The position numbers and the translations under genes were made by a program. Below, piece after piece: positions 1 through 7,739 of a DNA stretch of 64,000 nucleotides. Origin of the DNA: Saccharothrix carnea (GTDB lineage Bacteria; Actinomycetota; Actinomycetes; Mycobacteriales; Pseudonocardiaceae); assembly GCF_003014735.1 (NCBI RefSeq), contig NZ_PYAX01000003.1, positions 620,001 through 684,000 on the forward strand. Reading direction: 5' to 3'. A model generated the notes under the pieces. That model saw only the letters and a program-made list of their open reading frames with translations, was not told the DNA's origin and did not search any database. Positions within the stretch are counted from its first letter, which is position 1; each line of letters opens with the position of its first letter.

Positions 1-225
1 GGGCACCTCTCGGTGGACTTGGCCACGGTCGTCGCCGACACGCGACCGCAACTGATGCCGCTGCGCCGCTGGGCGCAGGGCAGGCTCGCGCACCTGGTGC
101 CCGGCCAGCCGCCCGAGGTGCACCTCGACCTGCCCGCGCTGGAGTACATGGCCCAGTTGTGCCAGCTCAGCACGGTGGACCTGATCAGGACCCTGCGGGA
201 GCTCGACCACCACGGGCCCCGGTAG
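1..225 (+). CDS. C-terminal fragment of an unidentified protein
   Basis: The reading frame is open from base 1 and stops with TAG at 223, so the 5' end lies outside the window and about 74 residues are visible. I do not recognise the family. The last 30 residues (LPALEYMAQLCQLSTVDLIR and on to RELDHHG) look like a winged-helix or Crp-type helix-turn-helix, with a Leu-rich first helix, a Ser-Thr turn and a second helix. This is only a resemblance. It lies 41 bases upstream of murT on the same strand, so it could share transcription with murT-gatD. Confidence 0.55.
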   Translation, partial: GHLSVDLATVVADTRPQLMPLRRWAQGRLAHLVPGQPPEVHLDLPALEYMAQLCQLSTVDLIRTLRELDHHGPR

Positions 226-266
226 CATCGGGGGATCTCCCTCCCCTGACAGATCCGGGAAGTCGG

Positions 267-1517
267 TTGCCTAACACTCCAGGTGCAGACCCAGCCCGCC
301 TGCCGCTGCGCACCGCGGCGGCCGTGCGACTGGGCAACATGAGTTCCAAGCTGTCGCAGAAGATGGGCCTGGGCGCGGGCGGCATGATCGGTGGCCGGGT
401 CGCGCTGAAGCTCGACCCGCAGGCGCTGGCGCACTTGACGTCCGGACGCCAGGTCGCGCTGGTGACCGGCACGAACGGCAAGACCACCAGCACGATGATG
501 CTCAGCCGGGCCGTGTCGTTCCTGGGCGAGGTCGCCACCAACCACGGTGGCGCGAACATGCCGGACGGGCACGTGACCGCGCTGTCCAAGCAGCCCGACG
601 CGCCGTACGCGGTGCTGGAGGTCGACGAGGGGTACTTCCCCGAGGTCGTGCGGGCCGCGGCACCCGCGGTGGCCGTGCTGCTCAACCTCAGCCGCGACCA
701 GCTCGACCGGGTCGGCGAGGTGCGCACCATCGAGAAGTCGCTGCGCACGGCGCTGGCGTCGGTGACCGGGGTCGTGGTGGCCAACTGCGACGACATCATG
801 GTGACGTCGGCGGCCCGCGACTCGGCGAACGTGGTGTGGGTCGCCACCGGGACGGGCTGGCACAACGACGCCGCCTCGTGCCCGCGCTGCGGCGACCCGA
901 TCCGCTGGCAGGGCGAGCACTGGCAGTGCACCGGGTGCGACCTGGCCCGGCCGCGGCCGCAGTGGGTGACCGGCGACGGGTACCTGGTCACGCCGAACGG
1001 CGTGAAGGTGGAGCTGTCGCTGCGTCTGCCCGGCAAGTTCAACCAGGCCAACGCCGTGATGGCCGCAGCGGCCGCGGCGGCACTGGGCGTGCCGGTGGAG
1101 GAGGCCGTGCAGCGGTTGCGCGCGGTGTCCAACGTGGCCGGTCGGTACCGGACGATCCAGCGGTCCGGGCACCGGGCGCGGCTGCTGCTGTCGAAGAACC
1201 CGGCCGGGTGGAGCGAGACGCTGACCGTGGTGCGCGAGGCCGACCACCCCGCGGTGCTCGTGATCAACGCGCACGAGGCGGACGGGCGCGACCTGTCGTG
1301 GCTGTGGGACGTGCCGTTCGAGCGTTTGCGCGGCCGTCAGGTGATCGCGTCCGGCGAGCGGGCGACGGACCTGGCCGTGCGGCTGACCTACGCCGAGGTC
1401 GAGCACACGATCGTGCCGGACCCGCTGCTGGCGATCGACGCCATGCCGCCGGGACCGGTCGAGGTGATCGCCAACTACACCGCATTCCGCGACCTGAACG
1501 CGAGGGCCGCCCAGTGA
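267..1517 (+). CDS. murT: MurT, Mur-ligase-like subunit of the lipid II isoglutaminyl synthase
   Basis: MurT works with GatD to amidate the alpha-carboxyl of D-Glu in lipid II, giving D-isoglutamine in peptidoglycan. The ATP-binding Mur-ligase P-loop is visible (VTGTNGKTTST). A Cys4 zinc-ribbon insertion is present (CPRCGDP then CTGCDL), and the C-terminal DUF1727 region follows. I chose the TTG at 267 because family members begin with a short leader and then an LPLRTxxAVxxG-like segment, which here precedes the first ATG at 339. An ATG start at 339 would remove that conserved segment. GTG at 324 is also possible. The stop overlaps the GatD start by four bases (GTGA), so the two subunits are translationally coupled. 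Known family, high confidence; the start is less certain. Confidence 0.93.
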   Translation: MPNTPGADPARLPLRTAAAVRLGNMSSKLSQKMGLGAGGMIGGRVALKLDPQALAHLTSGRQVALVTGTNGKTTSTMMLSRAVSFLGEVATNHGGANMPDGHVTALSKQPDAPYAVLEVDEGYFPEVVRAAAPAVAVLLNLSRDQLDRVGEVRTIEKSLRTALASVTGVVVANCDDIMVTSAARDSANVVWVATGTGWHNDAASCPRCGDPIRWQGEHWQCTGCDLARPRPQWVTGDGYLVTPNGVKVELSLRLPGKFNQANAVMAAAAAAALGVPVEEAVQRLRAVSNVAGRYRTIQRSGHRARLLLSKNPAGWSETLTVVREADHPAVLVINAHEADGRDLSWLWDVPFERLRGRQVIASGERATDLAVRLTYAEVEHTIVPDPLLAIDAMPPGPVEVIANYTAFRDLNARAAQ

Positions 1518-2230
1518 GCACCAGCAAGGTCCAGATCGCGCTCGTGCTGCCCGACCTGCTGGGCACGTACGGCGACTTCGGCAACGCGGTCGTGCTGGAG
1601 AAGCGGATGACGTGGCGGGGCATCTCCGCCGAGATCGTCAACATCCGGTTCGGCGAGCCGGTGCCGGAGTCGTGCGACATCTACGTGGTCGGCGGCGGTG
1701 AGGACACGGCGCAGACGTTGGCCGTGCGGCACCTGCGCGAGCACCCGGGGATGCAGCGTGCGGCGGCACGCGGGGCGGTGATCCTCGGTGTGTGCGCGGG
1801 GATCCAGATCTTCGGCGAGTCGTTCACCCGGGCCGACCAGGTGACCCACGCCGGTCTCGGGTTGATCGACTCGACGTCGCACGCGGGTGGCAGCCGTGCC
1901 ATCGGCGAGGTCATCGCGACCCCCGCGGACGGCCTGTTCGAGGGGCTGCTGACCGGGTTCGAGAACCACCAGGGCCGCACCGTGCTCGGCCCGTCTGCCC
2001 GCCCGTTGGCGCACGTCAAGGTGGGCACGGGCAACGACGGTTCGGTGGAGGGCGCGGTCCAGGGCCGGATCCTGTGCACCTACCTGCACGGTCCCGTCCT
2101 GCCGCGCAACCCGCAGATCGCCGACCTGCTGATCGAGTGGGCCACGGGCATCAAGCCCGGCCCCCTCGACCTGCCCGACGTGACCCGCCTGCGCGCCGAA
2201 CGCGCCAAAGCCGCCGGCGTCCCGCTCTGA
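1514..2230 (+). CDS. gatD: GatD, glutamine amidotransferase subunit of the lipid II isoglutaminyl synthase
   Basis: 238 residues of the class I (CobQ/CobB-like) glutamine amidotransferase fold, which supplies ammonia to MurT. The nucleophile Cys lies in GVCAGIQIFG about a third of the way in, and the catalytic His lies in TYLHGP near the C-terminus. The start GTG overlaps the murT stop codon. The stop TGA is also the first triplet of the dispersed repeat island that follows (CTC TGA GCGTTGAATTC), so translation ends on the repeat. The murT-gatD order is as in M. tuberculosis Rv3712-Rv3713. Confidence 0.95.
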   Translation: MSTSKVQIALVLPDLLGTYGDFGNAVVLEKRMTWRGISAEIVNIRFGEPVPESCDIYVVGGGEDTAQTLAVRHLREHPGMQRAAARGAVILGVCAGIQIFGESFTRADQVTHAGLGLIDSTSHAGGSRAIGEVIATPADGLFEGLLTGFENHQGRTVLGPSARPLAHVKVGTGNDGSVEGAVQGRILCTYLHGPVLPRNPQIADLLIEWATGIKPGPLDLPDVTRLRAERAKAAGVPL

Positions 2231-2372
2231 GCGTTGAATTCACCGACCCTGAGCGTTGGACTCTCGCGGCCTGAGCGTTGGACTCTCGCGAGAGTCCAAC
2301 GTTCGGCGCGCGAGAGTCCAACGCTCACGTTGCGCGTGTCCTACGTTCAGAACCCCTGAGTTGAACGTTCGG
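2228..2372. repeat. Dispersed 3'-end repeat island A
   Basis: About seven units of the family lie between the convergent genes gatD and the flavin monooxygenase. Three direct units (TGAGCGTTGAATTC, then twice TGAGCGTTGGACTCTCGCG) are followed by inverted units (CGAGAGTCCAACGTTCGG, CGAGAGTCCAACGCTCAC, GTGTCCTACGTTCAG) and a GTTGAACGTTCGGG unit. Bases 2273-2304 make a 16-bp hairpin with one G-T wobble. The first TGA is the gatD stop codon. The position and symmetry fit a bidirectional terminator or a REP-like element. Confidence 0.9.
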
Positions 2373-2373
2373 G

Positions 2374-3861
2374 TCAGGCCGGGACGCGGGTGCGGCGGGC
2401 GCGGGTCAGGGTGTAGTCCTCGGCGCGGACGGTCTTGGTGCGCATCCAGTAGCGCCACGTGAAGCCGGGCCACACCGTGCGGTTGATGCCCTGCGCGTCG
2501 AGGTACCAGCTCTTGCAGCCGCCCTCGGTCCACACGCCCTTGGACAGCTTGCGCTGCAACTGCCGGTTGAACCGCGCCTGCACGTCCGGCCGCACGTCCA
2601 GCTCGTCCGCGCCGTGGGAGTCCAGCAGCTCCAGGCACTGCCGGACGTACCGGATCTGCGACTCGATCATGAACACCACCGAGTTGTGCCCCAGGCCGGT
2701 GTTCGGGCCGAGCAGGAAGTACAGGTTCGGGAAGCCCGAGACGGTGATCCCGTAGTAGGTCTCGATCCCCTCCTCGCGCCACTTCTTCGCCAGGTCGACG
2801 CCACCCTTGCCGGTGATGTCCAGGTAGTCGAACGAGTCGACCACGTGGAACCCGGTGCCGTAGACGATCACGTCGACCTCGTGCTCGACGCCCGCGGCGT
2901 CCACGATGCTGTTCGCCCGCACCTCACTGATGCCGTCCGTCACCAGGTCGACGTTCGGCTTGGCCAGTGCCGGGTAGTAGTCGTTGCTGATCAGCACGCG
3001 CTTGCAGCCCATGGTGTAGTCGGGCGCCAGCTTCGCCCGCAACGCCTCGTCCGGCACCTGGGAACGCATGTGCCGCCGGGCGATGTTCTGCGCGAACTCC
3101 ATGATCTTCGGGTTCACGGCGAAGCCGAGCGCGCTCGACTCCCGCGTCCAGTACACGAAATCGCGGTACAGGCGCTGGGTGAACGGCAGCGCTCCGAACA
3201 GCTTCTGCTCCCAGGTCCGGATGGACCGGTCCATCTTGGGCATGATCCACGGCGGCGTGCGCTGGAAGATCGTCAGCCGACCGACCTCGTCGGCGATCCG
3301 CGGCACGAACTGGATCGCGCTGGCACCCGTGCCGACCACGGCGACCTTCTTGCCGCGCAGGTCGTAGTCGTGGTCCCACTCGGCCGAGTGGAACGCCTTG
3401 CCGGCGAAGTTCTCGATACCGGGCAGGGTCGGCACGTTCGGGATGTGCAACGCGCCCACGCCCGCGACGACGGACTTCGCGGTGTACGTGTCACCGTTCT
3501 CGACGGTGACGTGCCAGACCTTGTCGTCCTCGTCCCACCGCGCGCCGCCGACCTTGCTGTCGAACCGGATGTGCTCGCGCAGCCGGTACTTCTCGGCGAC
3601 CCGCTTGAGGTAGTCCCAGATCTCCGGCTGCCGGGCGAACATGCGCGACCACCGCGGGTTCAGCTCGAACGAGAACGAGTACATGTGGGACGGCACGTCG
3701 CACGCGCAGCCGGGGTAGGAGTTGTCCCGCCAGGTGCCGCCGAGGTCGCCCGCCTTCTCCAGCACGACGAAGTCGCGCTTCCCGGCGCGCTTGAGCTCGA
3801 TCGCCATGCCCAGGCCGGAGAAGCCCGTGCCGACGATCAGGACTTCGACCTCTCGGTGCAT
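2374..3861 (-). CDS. Flavin-binding monooxygenase, Baeyer-Villiger type
   Basis: 495 residues. Two Rossmann dinucleotide motifs are visible: GTGFSG at residues 11-16 for FAD and GTGASA at about 177 for NADPH. The Baeyer-Villiger fingerprint FxGxxxHxxxW[PD] is matched exactly by FAGKAFHSAEWD at residues 152-163. Such enzymes insert oxygen next to a ketone to give esters or lactones; the substrate cannot be read from the sequence. I chose the ATG at 3861 over one nine codons upstream because GGAGGAG lies eight bases before it. The gene is divergent from a TetR gene, with a palindrome between them, so repression by that TetR is likely. Its 3' end abuts repeat island A. Confidence 0.93.
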   Translation of the reverse strand: MHREVEVLIVGTGFSGLGMAIELKRAGKRDFVVLEKAGDLGGTWRDNSYPGCACDVPSHMYSFSFELNPRWSRMFARQPEIWDYLKRVAEKYRLREHIRFDSKVGGARWDEDDKVWHVTVENGDTYTAKSVVAGVGALHIPNVPTLPGIENFAGKAFHSAEWDHDYDLRGKKVAVVGTGASAIQFVPRIADEVGRLTIFQRTPPWIMPKMDRSIRTWEQKLFGALPFTQRLYRDFVYWTRESSALGFAVNPKIMEFAQNIARRHMRSQVPDEALRAKLAPDYTMGCKRVLISNDYYPALAKPNVDLVTDGISEVRANSIVDAAGVEHEVDVIVYGTGFHVVDSFDYLDITGKGGVDLAKKWREEGIETYYGITVSGFPNLYFLLGPNTGLGHNSVVFMIESQIRYVRQCLELLDSHGADELDVRPDVQARFNRQLQRKLSKGVWTEGGCKSWYLDAQGINRTVWPGFTWRYWMRTKTVRAEDYTLTRARRTRVPA

Positions 3862-3898
3862 GCCCGTCTCCTCCACGTCCGCGTACATACTGCCGAGT

Positions 3899-3921
3899 AG
3901 GTTACTCGAAGTAAGTTACCT
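3899..3921. promoter_or_regulatory. Candidate TetR operator between the monooxygenase and its divergent regulator
   Basis: An inverted repeat TTACT-CGA-AGTAA (3902-3914) sits inside a wider imperfect palindrome that begins AGGTTACT and ends AGTTACCT. It lies in the 77-base gap between the divergent starts at 3861 and 3939, where both promoters must be. Size and position suit a TetR dimer site. This is inference from symmetry. Confidence 0.65.
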
Positions 3922-3938
3922 CCGGTAGTCTCGACTTC

Positions 3939-4547
3939 GTGACCACGACCGAGCCGCGCCGCCGAAGGATGCCGAAGGCCGAGCGCAAGGCGCAGATGCT
4001 CGACATCGCCGAGGGCGTCTTCGCCGAACGCGGCTACCTGGCGGCGTCCATGGACGAGATCGCCGAACGGGTCGGGGTGTCCAAGCCGATGCTGTACGAG
4101 TACTTCGGCTCCAAGGAGGGCCTGCTCATCGGCTGCATCCACCGGGCGCGCACGGAACTGCTCGACCGCACGCAGCAGGCGATCACCGGCGCGGACGGCC
4201 CCGAGGAGATCCTGCGGCGCGGCCTGCTGGCGTTCTTCGAGTTCATCGCCGAGCACAAGCAGTCGTGGGCGTTGCTGCGCCAGGAGGCGGCGATCACGGT
4301 GCCGTCCGCCGTCGAGGAGGTCGAGGGCATCAGGCGGCAGCAGACGGACCTGATCGCGGCCGTGATCGGCAGCTTCGACTCCGATGTGGACGCGGTCGAG
4401 GCCGAGGCGTTCGCCGAGATCGTGGTCGGCTCGACCGAACGGCTGGCGCTGTGGTGCGAGCGCAGGCCCGAGGTGGGACCTGCGCTCGCGACGGCCTACG
4501 TGATGGACGTCGTGTGGCGCGGCGTGGCGAGCCGGCTCACGACGTGA
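3939..4547 (+). CDS. TetR/AcrR family transcriptional regulator
   Basis: 202 residues with the N-terminal TetR helix-turn-helix: the helix RKAQMLDIAEGVFAERGY is followed by the recognition segment VGVSKPMLYEYFGSKEGLL. The C-terminal domain is variable and presumably binds a ligand. It starts at GTG 3939 with no clear Shine-Dalgarno. It is divergent from the Baeyer-Villiger monooxygenase and probably represses it and itself through the palindrome at 3899-3921. It may sense the monooxygenase substrate or a related lipophilic compound; that is inference from arrangement only. Confidence 0.9.
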   Translation: MTTTEPRRRRMPKAERKAQMLDIAEGVFAERGYLAASMDEIAERVGVSKPMLYEYFGSKEGLLIGCIHRARTELLDRTQQAITGADGPEEILRRGLLAFFEFIAEHKQSWALLRQEAAITVPSAVEEVEGIRRQQTDLIAAVIGSFDSDVDAVEAEAFAEIVVGSTERLALWCERRPEVGPALATAYVMDVVWRGVASRLTT

Positions 4548-4556
4548 GCGGCGGGG

Positions 4557-5129
4557 TCAGGCGCGGCGACGGCGGCTGAACAGCAGCAGCACCCCGCCGG
4601 CGAGCAGCACGGCCAAGCCGCCCAGAGCCGTCCACACCGGTGCCGCGCCCGTGCTCGCCAACCCGTGGTCGGCCGACATCACCCGTGGCGCCGGCGGCGC
4701 ACCGGCGGGCACGGTGGCGCCGACCGGGCTGCTCGTGGTGACGCTCGTGGTCGATGACGGGGTGGTCGACGGCGTGGTCGACGCGGTGGTCGAGGCGGTG
4801 GTGGTGCCCGCGACACCCGTCGTGGTGGTGGTGACCGACGTCGCGGACGTGCCGGACACGGCGGTCGTCGTGGTGGTGGCCCCGGTGGACGTTCCTCCGG
4901 TCGACGGGGTGGTGGTCGTCGGGTACGTCGTGGTGGTCGCGGAGGTGGTCGTCGTCGACTTGGTGGTCGTGGTGTGGCACGGCGGATCGCCGCGGTGCTT
5001 GCAGACGTCACCCCGGACCTGGTCGCCCCACCCGTCCGGCACGTGCCACGGCGGACTTGCCATCGCCACGCCCGGCGCGACCGCCAAGCCCAGCGCCAGG
5101 CACACCAGAACGACCACTCGACGGCTCAT
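4557..5129 (-). CDS. Thr/Ser-rich secreted protein with C-terminal LAxTG sorting signal
   Basis: 190 residues. There is an N-terminal signal peptide (MSRRVVVLVCLALGLAVAPG, cleavage near AMA-SP), a short Cys-containing head (VCKHRGDPPCH), and about 90 residues of Thr/Ser-rich linker. The end has LASTG, a hydrophobic helix and an RRRR tail. LAxTG plus helix plus basic tail is the class E sortase signal of high-GC Gram-positives, so the protein is likely anchored to peptidoglycan. The linker is typical of extended, possibly glycosylated stalks. No sortase gene is in the window. Two further LAxTG proteins lie at 43.7-45.4 kb. Function unknown. Confidence 0.85.
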   Translation of the reverse strand: MSRRVVVLVCLALGLAVAPGVAMASPPWHVPDGWGDQVRGDVCKHRGDPPCHTTTTKSTTTTSATTTTYPTTTTPSTGGTSTGATTTTTAVSGTSATSVTTTTTGVAGTTTASTTASTTPSTTPSSTTSVTTSSPVGATVPAGAPPAPRVMSADHGLASTGAAPVWTALGGLAVLLAGGVLLLFSRRRRA

Positions 5130-5294
5130 GACGACCTCTCAGACCAAGGTGATTACTCCAAACAGCCTATCGGCACCCGATGGCCGCCCGTTACCGCTCA
5201 TGCACCGTCCGTACAGGGATTTCCAGTACACGATCGGGTGGCGCGCGGGGACGTCGCGGCCCCATGTCCGGCATTTACTAGATAGAAGAGTGCC

Positions 5295-5555
5295 GTGTCC
5301 ACACTCCCGATCACCGCGAACTACCGGCGCAACGGCGACGATTGGGCGGTCACCGTGCGTGCCGCCGGCAAGGAGCTCGACGCCACCGCACCGGGCCTGA
5401 TCGCGGCCAGACTGGCCGCCGACCAACTGGTCGAGGAGATCGCGGTCGGCCGCTCCGCGCGGGCCGTCGTGCACCTGCTCGACGGCGACGCGCTCGCGTT
5501 CTCCGTGGCGTACCTGCACACCCGCGCGGGCCTCGCGCCACCGCAGACGGGGTGA
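5295..5555 (+). CDS. Small hypothetical protein
   Basis: 86 residues starting at GTG 5295. I do not recognise it. The sequence is soluble-looking, with no signal peptide or membrane segment. It has a beta-rich N-terminus (ITANYRRNGDDWAVTVRAAG) and a helix around LIAARLAADQLVEEIAVG. This beta-beta-helix layout recalls HicB-like or other small regulatory folds, but no diagnostic motif is present. It lies 165 bases from the divergent surface-protein gene and 94 bases before a TetR gene. Codon usage fits a real gene. Confidence 0.6.
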   Translation: MSTLPITANYRRNGDDWAVTVRAAGKELDATAPGLIAARLAADQLVEEIAVGRSARAVVHLLDGDALAFSVAYLHTRAGLAPPQTG

Positions 5556-5649
5556 ACCCGAAGCGGCGCGGCGCCCGGGCGGATGATCGAAGCCTGATTC
5601 CGGGCGCTCCCGGCCTAGGATGTCCCGCCAAAGGCGACAGGAGCGCGAA

Positions 5650-6264
5650 ATGGCCACACCGGTGTACAGCGGGGCTACTCGGAACCCGCAGCGAGGCAGA
5701 CCCAGGGACGCCACCCGGGACGACGCGTTGCGACAGGCCGCGCTGGAGGTGATGGCGGAAGTCGGGTACCGCGCGCTGACGATGGACGCCGTCGCGGCGC
5801 GCGCCCGTGCGGGCAAGGCGACGATCTACCGGCGTTGGGAGTCCAAGCTCGACCTGGTGATCGACACGTGCACGCAGCTGGCGCAGCAGAACCTGGCCGA
5901 GCCGGACACCGGTTCCCTCGCCGGCGACCTGCGGGAGTTCCTGAGCGCGTTCGCCGCGTTCCTGTCCGGCCCGATCGGCAAGGCGGCGCAAGCCCTCGTC
6001 GGGGAGCTGCCGCACGAGCCGGAACTCGCTTCGGCGTTTCGCGGGACGTTCCTGACCGCGCAGCGGGACGTGCTGCGGCGCATCCTGGACCGCGCCGAGG
6101 AGCGCGGCGAACTGCGCCAGGACGCACCGCGCGGCATGGCGGTCGAACTCGCGGGCGCCGCACTGATCTACCGGCTGATGCTCACCGGTGACCCGCTCGA
6201 CCTGCCGTTCGTGGACCGCGTGGTGGATCAGGTGCTGATGCCCCTCGTCGCCAAGGGGCAGTAG
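5650..6264 (+). CDS. TetR family transcriptional regulator
   Basis: 204 residues. The TetR helix-turn-helix is clear (AALEVMAEVGYRALTMDAVA then RAGKATIYRRWESK). The IYRRWxSK variant and the C-terminal domain are typical of the TetR_C_33-like subgroup of actinobacterial regulators. ATG 5650 was chosen over an upstream frame extension because AGGAG ends seven bases before it. Downstream, the DUF3618 gene is convergent with a gap of seven bases. No divergent target gene is present, so its regulon cannot be guessed. Confidence 0.88.
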   Translation: MATPVYSGATRNPQRGRPRDATRDDALRQAALEVMAEVGYRALTMDAVAARARAGKATIYRRWESKLDLVIDTCTQLAQQNLAEPDTGSLAGDLREFLSAFAAFLSGPIGKAAQALVGELPHEPELASAFRGTFLTAQRDVLRRILDRAEERGELRQDAPRGMAVELAGAALIYRLMLTGDPLDLPFVDRVVDQVLMPLVAKGQ

Positions 6265-6271
6265 GCCACTT

Positions 6272-6493
6272 TCAGCGGAACAGCTTGCGCAGCAAGGCGA
6301 ACCCGACGAGCACGGCCACCGCGATCAGCGAGTACCGGATCTTGGGTTCGTCGAGCTTCGCGCGCACGCTCAGCTTGCCGGACTCGACGAAGCGCTGGGG
6401 GTTCGCCCTGGTCCCCAGCTCGTCGAGGGTCACGGCCAACGCGTCGCGCGCCTGCTCGATCTCGCGCTGGATGGTGTCGGGATCGCGGGCCAC
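6272..6493 (-). CDS. DUF3618 small membrane protein
   Basis: 73 residues. The N-terminus ARDPDTIQREIEQARDALA with TLDELGxRANP is the DUF3618 signature, followed by one C-terminal transmembrane helix (SLIAVAVLVGFALLRKLFR). I chose GTG 6493, since AGGAGG lies four bases upstream and the conserved domain begins immediately; the longer frame upstream has no family similarity. The family is common in actinobacteria, often beside DUF1469 (phage_holin_3_6-like) proteins. No function is established. Confidence 0.85.
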   Translation of the reverse strand: MARDPDTIQREIEQARDALAVTLDELGTRANPQRFVESGKLSVRAKLDEPKIRYSLIAVAVLVGFALLRKLFR

Positions 6494-6657
6494 ATCTCCT
6501 CCTAGCTGCTGCACCTTGGTCACAACCGTAGTTGAGCCGTGGGGCGGGCGTTGACCTGACCGGCCGACAACAGCTTTATAACACTGTTTTTGTTCAAGTG
6601 GAGCAGTGGTGTCCCTCGGCGTCGTGCTTTCCGGCCTGCCGATAAGCTTGCGCCGCC

Positions 6658-6731
6658 GGGCTCGTAGCCCAATTGGCAGAGGCACACGGTTTAGGTCCGT
6701 GCCAGTGAGAGTTCGAGTCTCTCCGAGCCCA
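6658..6731 (+). tRNA. tRNA with anticodon UAG (Leu by decoding), short variable arm
   Basis: A 74-base cloverleaf can be folded by hand. The acceptor GGGCTCG/CGAGCCC is a perfect 7 bp with discriminator A73. The D arm is GCC..GGC, the anticodon stem CACGG/CCGTG has loop TTTAGGT, the variable region is CCAGT, and the T arm is GAGAG-TTCGAGT-CTCTC. The anticodon bases 34-36 read TAG, which decodes CUA (Leu). Canonical bacterial tRNA-Leu has a long variable arm, whereas this one is class I in size. CCA is not encoded. It lies in the gap between the DUF3618 and CobW genes. Confidence 0.85.
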
Positions 6732-6741
6732 CGTCACCGGT

Positions 6742-6769
6742 GGCCCTCGGCGTTCGCGCGCCGGGGGCC
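6742..6769. terminator. Hairpin between the tRNA and the convergent CobW gene
   Basis: The arms GGCCCTCGGCG (6742-6752) and CGCCGGGGGCC (6759-6769) pair over 11 bp with one G-T wobble around a 6-base loop. It lies 11 bases past the tRNA and 9 bases before the end of the convergent GTPase gene, so it could terminate both. No strong U tract is present, as is common in high-GC genomes. Confidence 0.55.
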
Positions 6770-6777
6770 GCCGCCGT

Positions 6778-7728
6778 TCAGGCCGTGTAGCGCAGGACTT
6801 CCAGCATCGACTGCGGGTCGACGGCGGACGGGTCCGGTTCCTCGCAGGCGGCCAGCCCGGCGCGGATCGCGGCGACGTCCAGGCCCGTGCCGATCAGCAC
6901 GAGCTCGGTGCGCCGCGGTCCCGGCCACGCCGAGCGCTCGAACCGCAGGAACGCGCCGACCGTGTGCAGGCCGAACCGCTGCCGGTGGCCCGGCACGTCG
7001 AACCGCACGAAGCCCTTGATCCGGTACAGGCCCTTGGGCCGTGCGTCGAGGAAGGCCATGAGCCGCAACGGGTTCATCGCACCGCCGGTGAACTCCACGC
7101 TGTCGTAGCGCACGTGGTCGTGCTCTTCGTCCACCAGGTCCTCGAACGACAGCTGGCCGAACCGCTCGCGCGGCCGCGGGTCGAACAGCAGGGCCGGGTC
7201 CACGCGGCCGAACGACGACCGCACCACCGGCACACCCGGCTCGAGCCGGTCGATCTCGGCCGCGAGCGCCTCCGGGTCCGTGACGCGGTCGACCTTGTTC
7301 AGCACCACCAGGTCCGCCACGCGCAGGTGCTTGGCCAGGTCGTCGGGGAACTCCGCGGCGTCGACCAGCAGCACCAGGCCGCCGTAGGCGAGCCGCGGGT
7401 TCTCGCTCGCGAGCACCATCCGCGCCATGGCCTGCGGTTCGGCCAGGCCGCTGGCCTCGATCACGATGACGTCGACCTGCGAGTCCAGCTTGGCCAGCAT
7501 CTCGTCCAGCTCGCTGACGTCGACCGCGCAGCACAGGCACCCGTTGCTCAGCGAGACTGTGGAGTCGACCTGCCCGGCCACGCTCATCGCGTCGATGCCG
7601 ATGGCACCGAAGTCGTTGACCACCACCCCGATCCGCGTGCCGCGGCTGCCGTTGAGGAGGTGGTTGAGCAACGTCGTCTTGCCGGAGCCGAGGAACCCCG
7701 CCACCACGACCACCGGGATCCGCTTCAC
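6778..7728 (-). CDS. CobW/COG0523 family GTPase (putative metallochaperone)
   Basis: 316 residues. The G1 P-loop is GFLGSGKTT (residues 11-19), the signature metal-binding CxCC motif is GCLCC at 63-67, and NKVD near 158 gives guanine specificity. A C-terminal CobW_C domain follows. COG0523 GTPases deliver Zn, Co or other metals to target enzymes; which metal is served here cannot be told. GTG 7728 is chosen because it begins the conserved IPVVVVAGF strand and lies 11 bases after the TetR stop codon. It forms an operon with that TetR. Confidence 0.92.
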   Translation of the reverse strand: MKRIPVVVVAGFLGSGKTTLLNHLLNGSRGTRIGVVVNDFGAIGIDAMSVAGQVDSTVSLSNGCLCCAVDVSELDEMLAKLDSQVDVIVIEASGLAEPQAMARMVLASENPRLAYGGLVLLVDAAEFPDDLAKHLRVADLVVLNKVDRVTDPEALAAEIDRLEPGVPVVRSSFGRVDPALLFDPRPRERFGQLSFEDLVDEEHDHVRYDSVEFTGGAMNPLRLMAFLDARPKGLYRIKGFVRFDVPGHRQRFGLHTVGAFLRFERSAWPGPRRTELVLIGTGLDVAAIRAGLAACEEPDPSAVDPQSMLEVLRYTA

Positions 7729-7739
7729 GCCGTCCGATC

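Noticed and set aside
1792..2274. Alternative frames inside murT, gatD and most other genes, many over 100 residues
   Set aside because: They are Arg/Pro/Gly-rich shadows caused by high GC content, lack domain motifs and overlap well-recognised genes on the other frame.
4651..5400. Long plus-strand reading frame with Val-rich sequence opposite the Thr-rich surface protein
   Set aside because: It is the antisense of ACC/ACG Thr codons, which read as GGT/CGT and give Val-rich low-complexity sequence. The minus strand has a signal peptide, LAxTG and helix, so that is the real gene.
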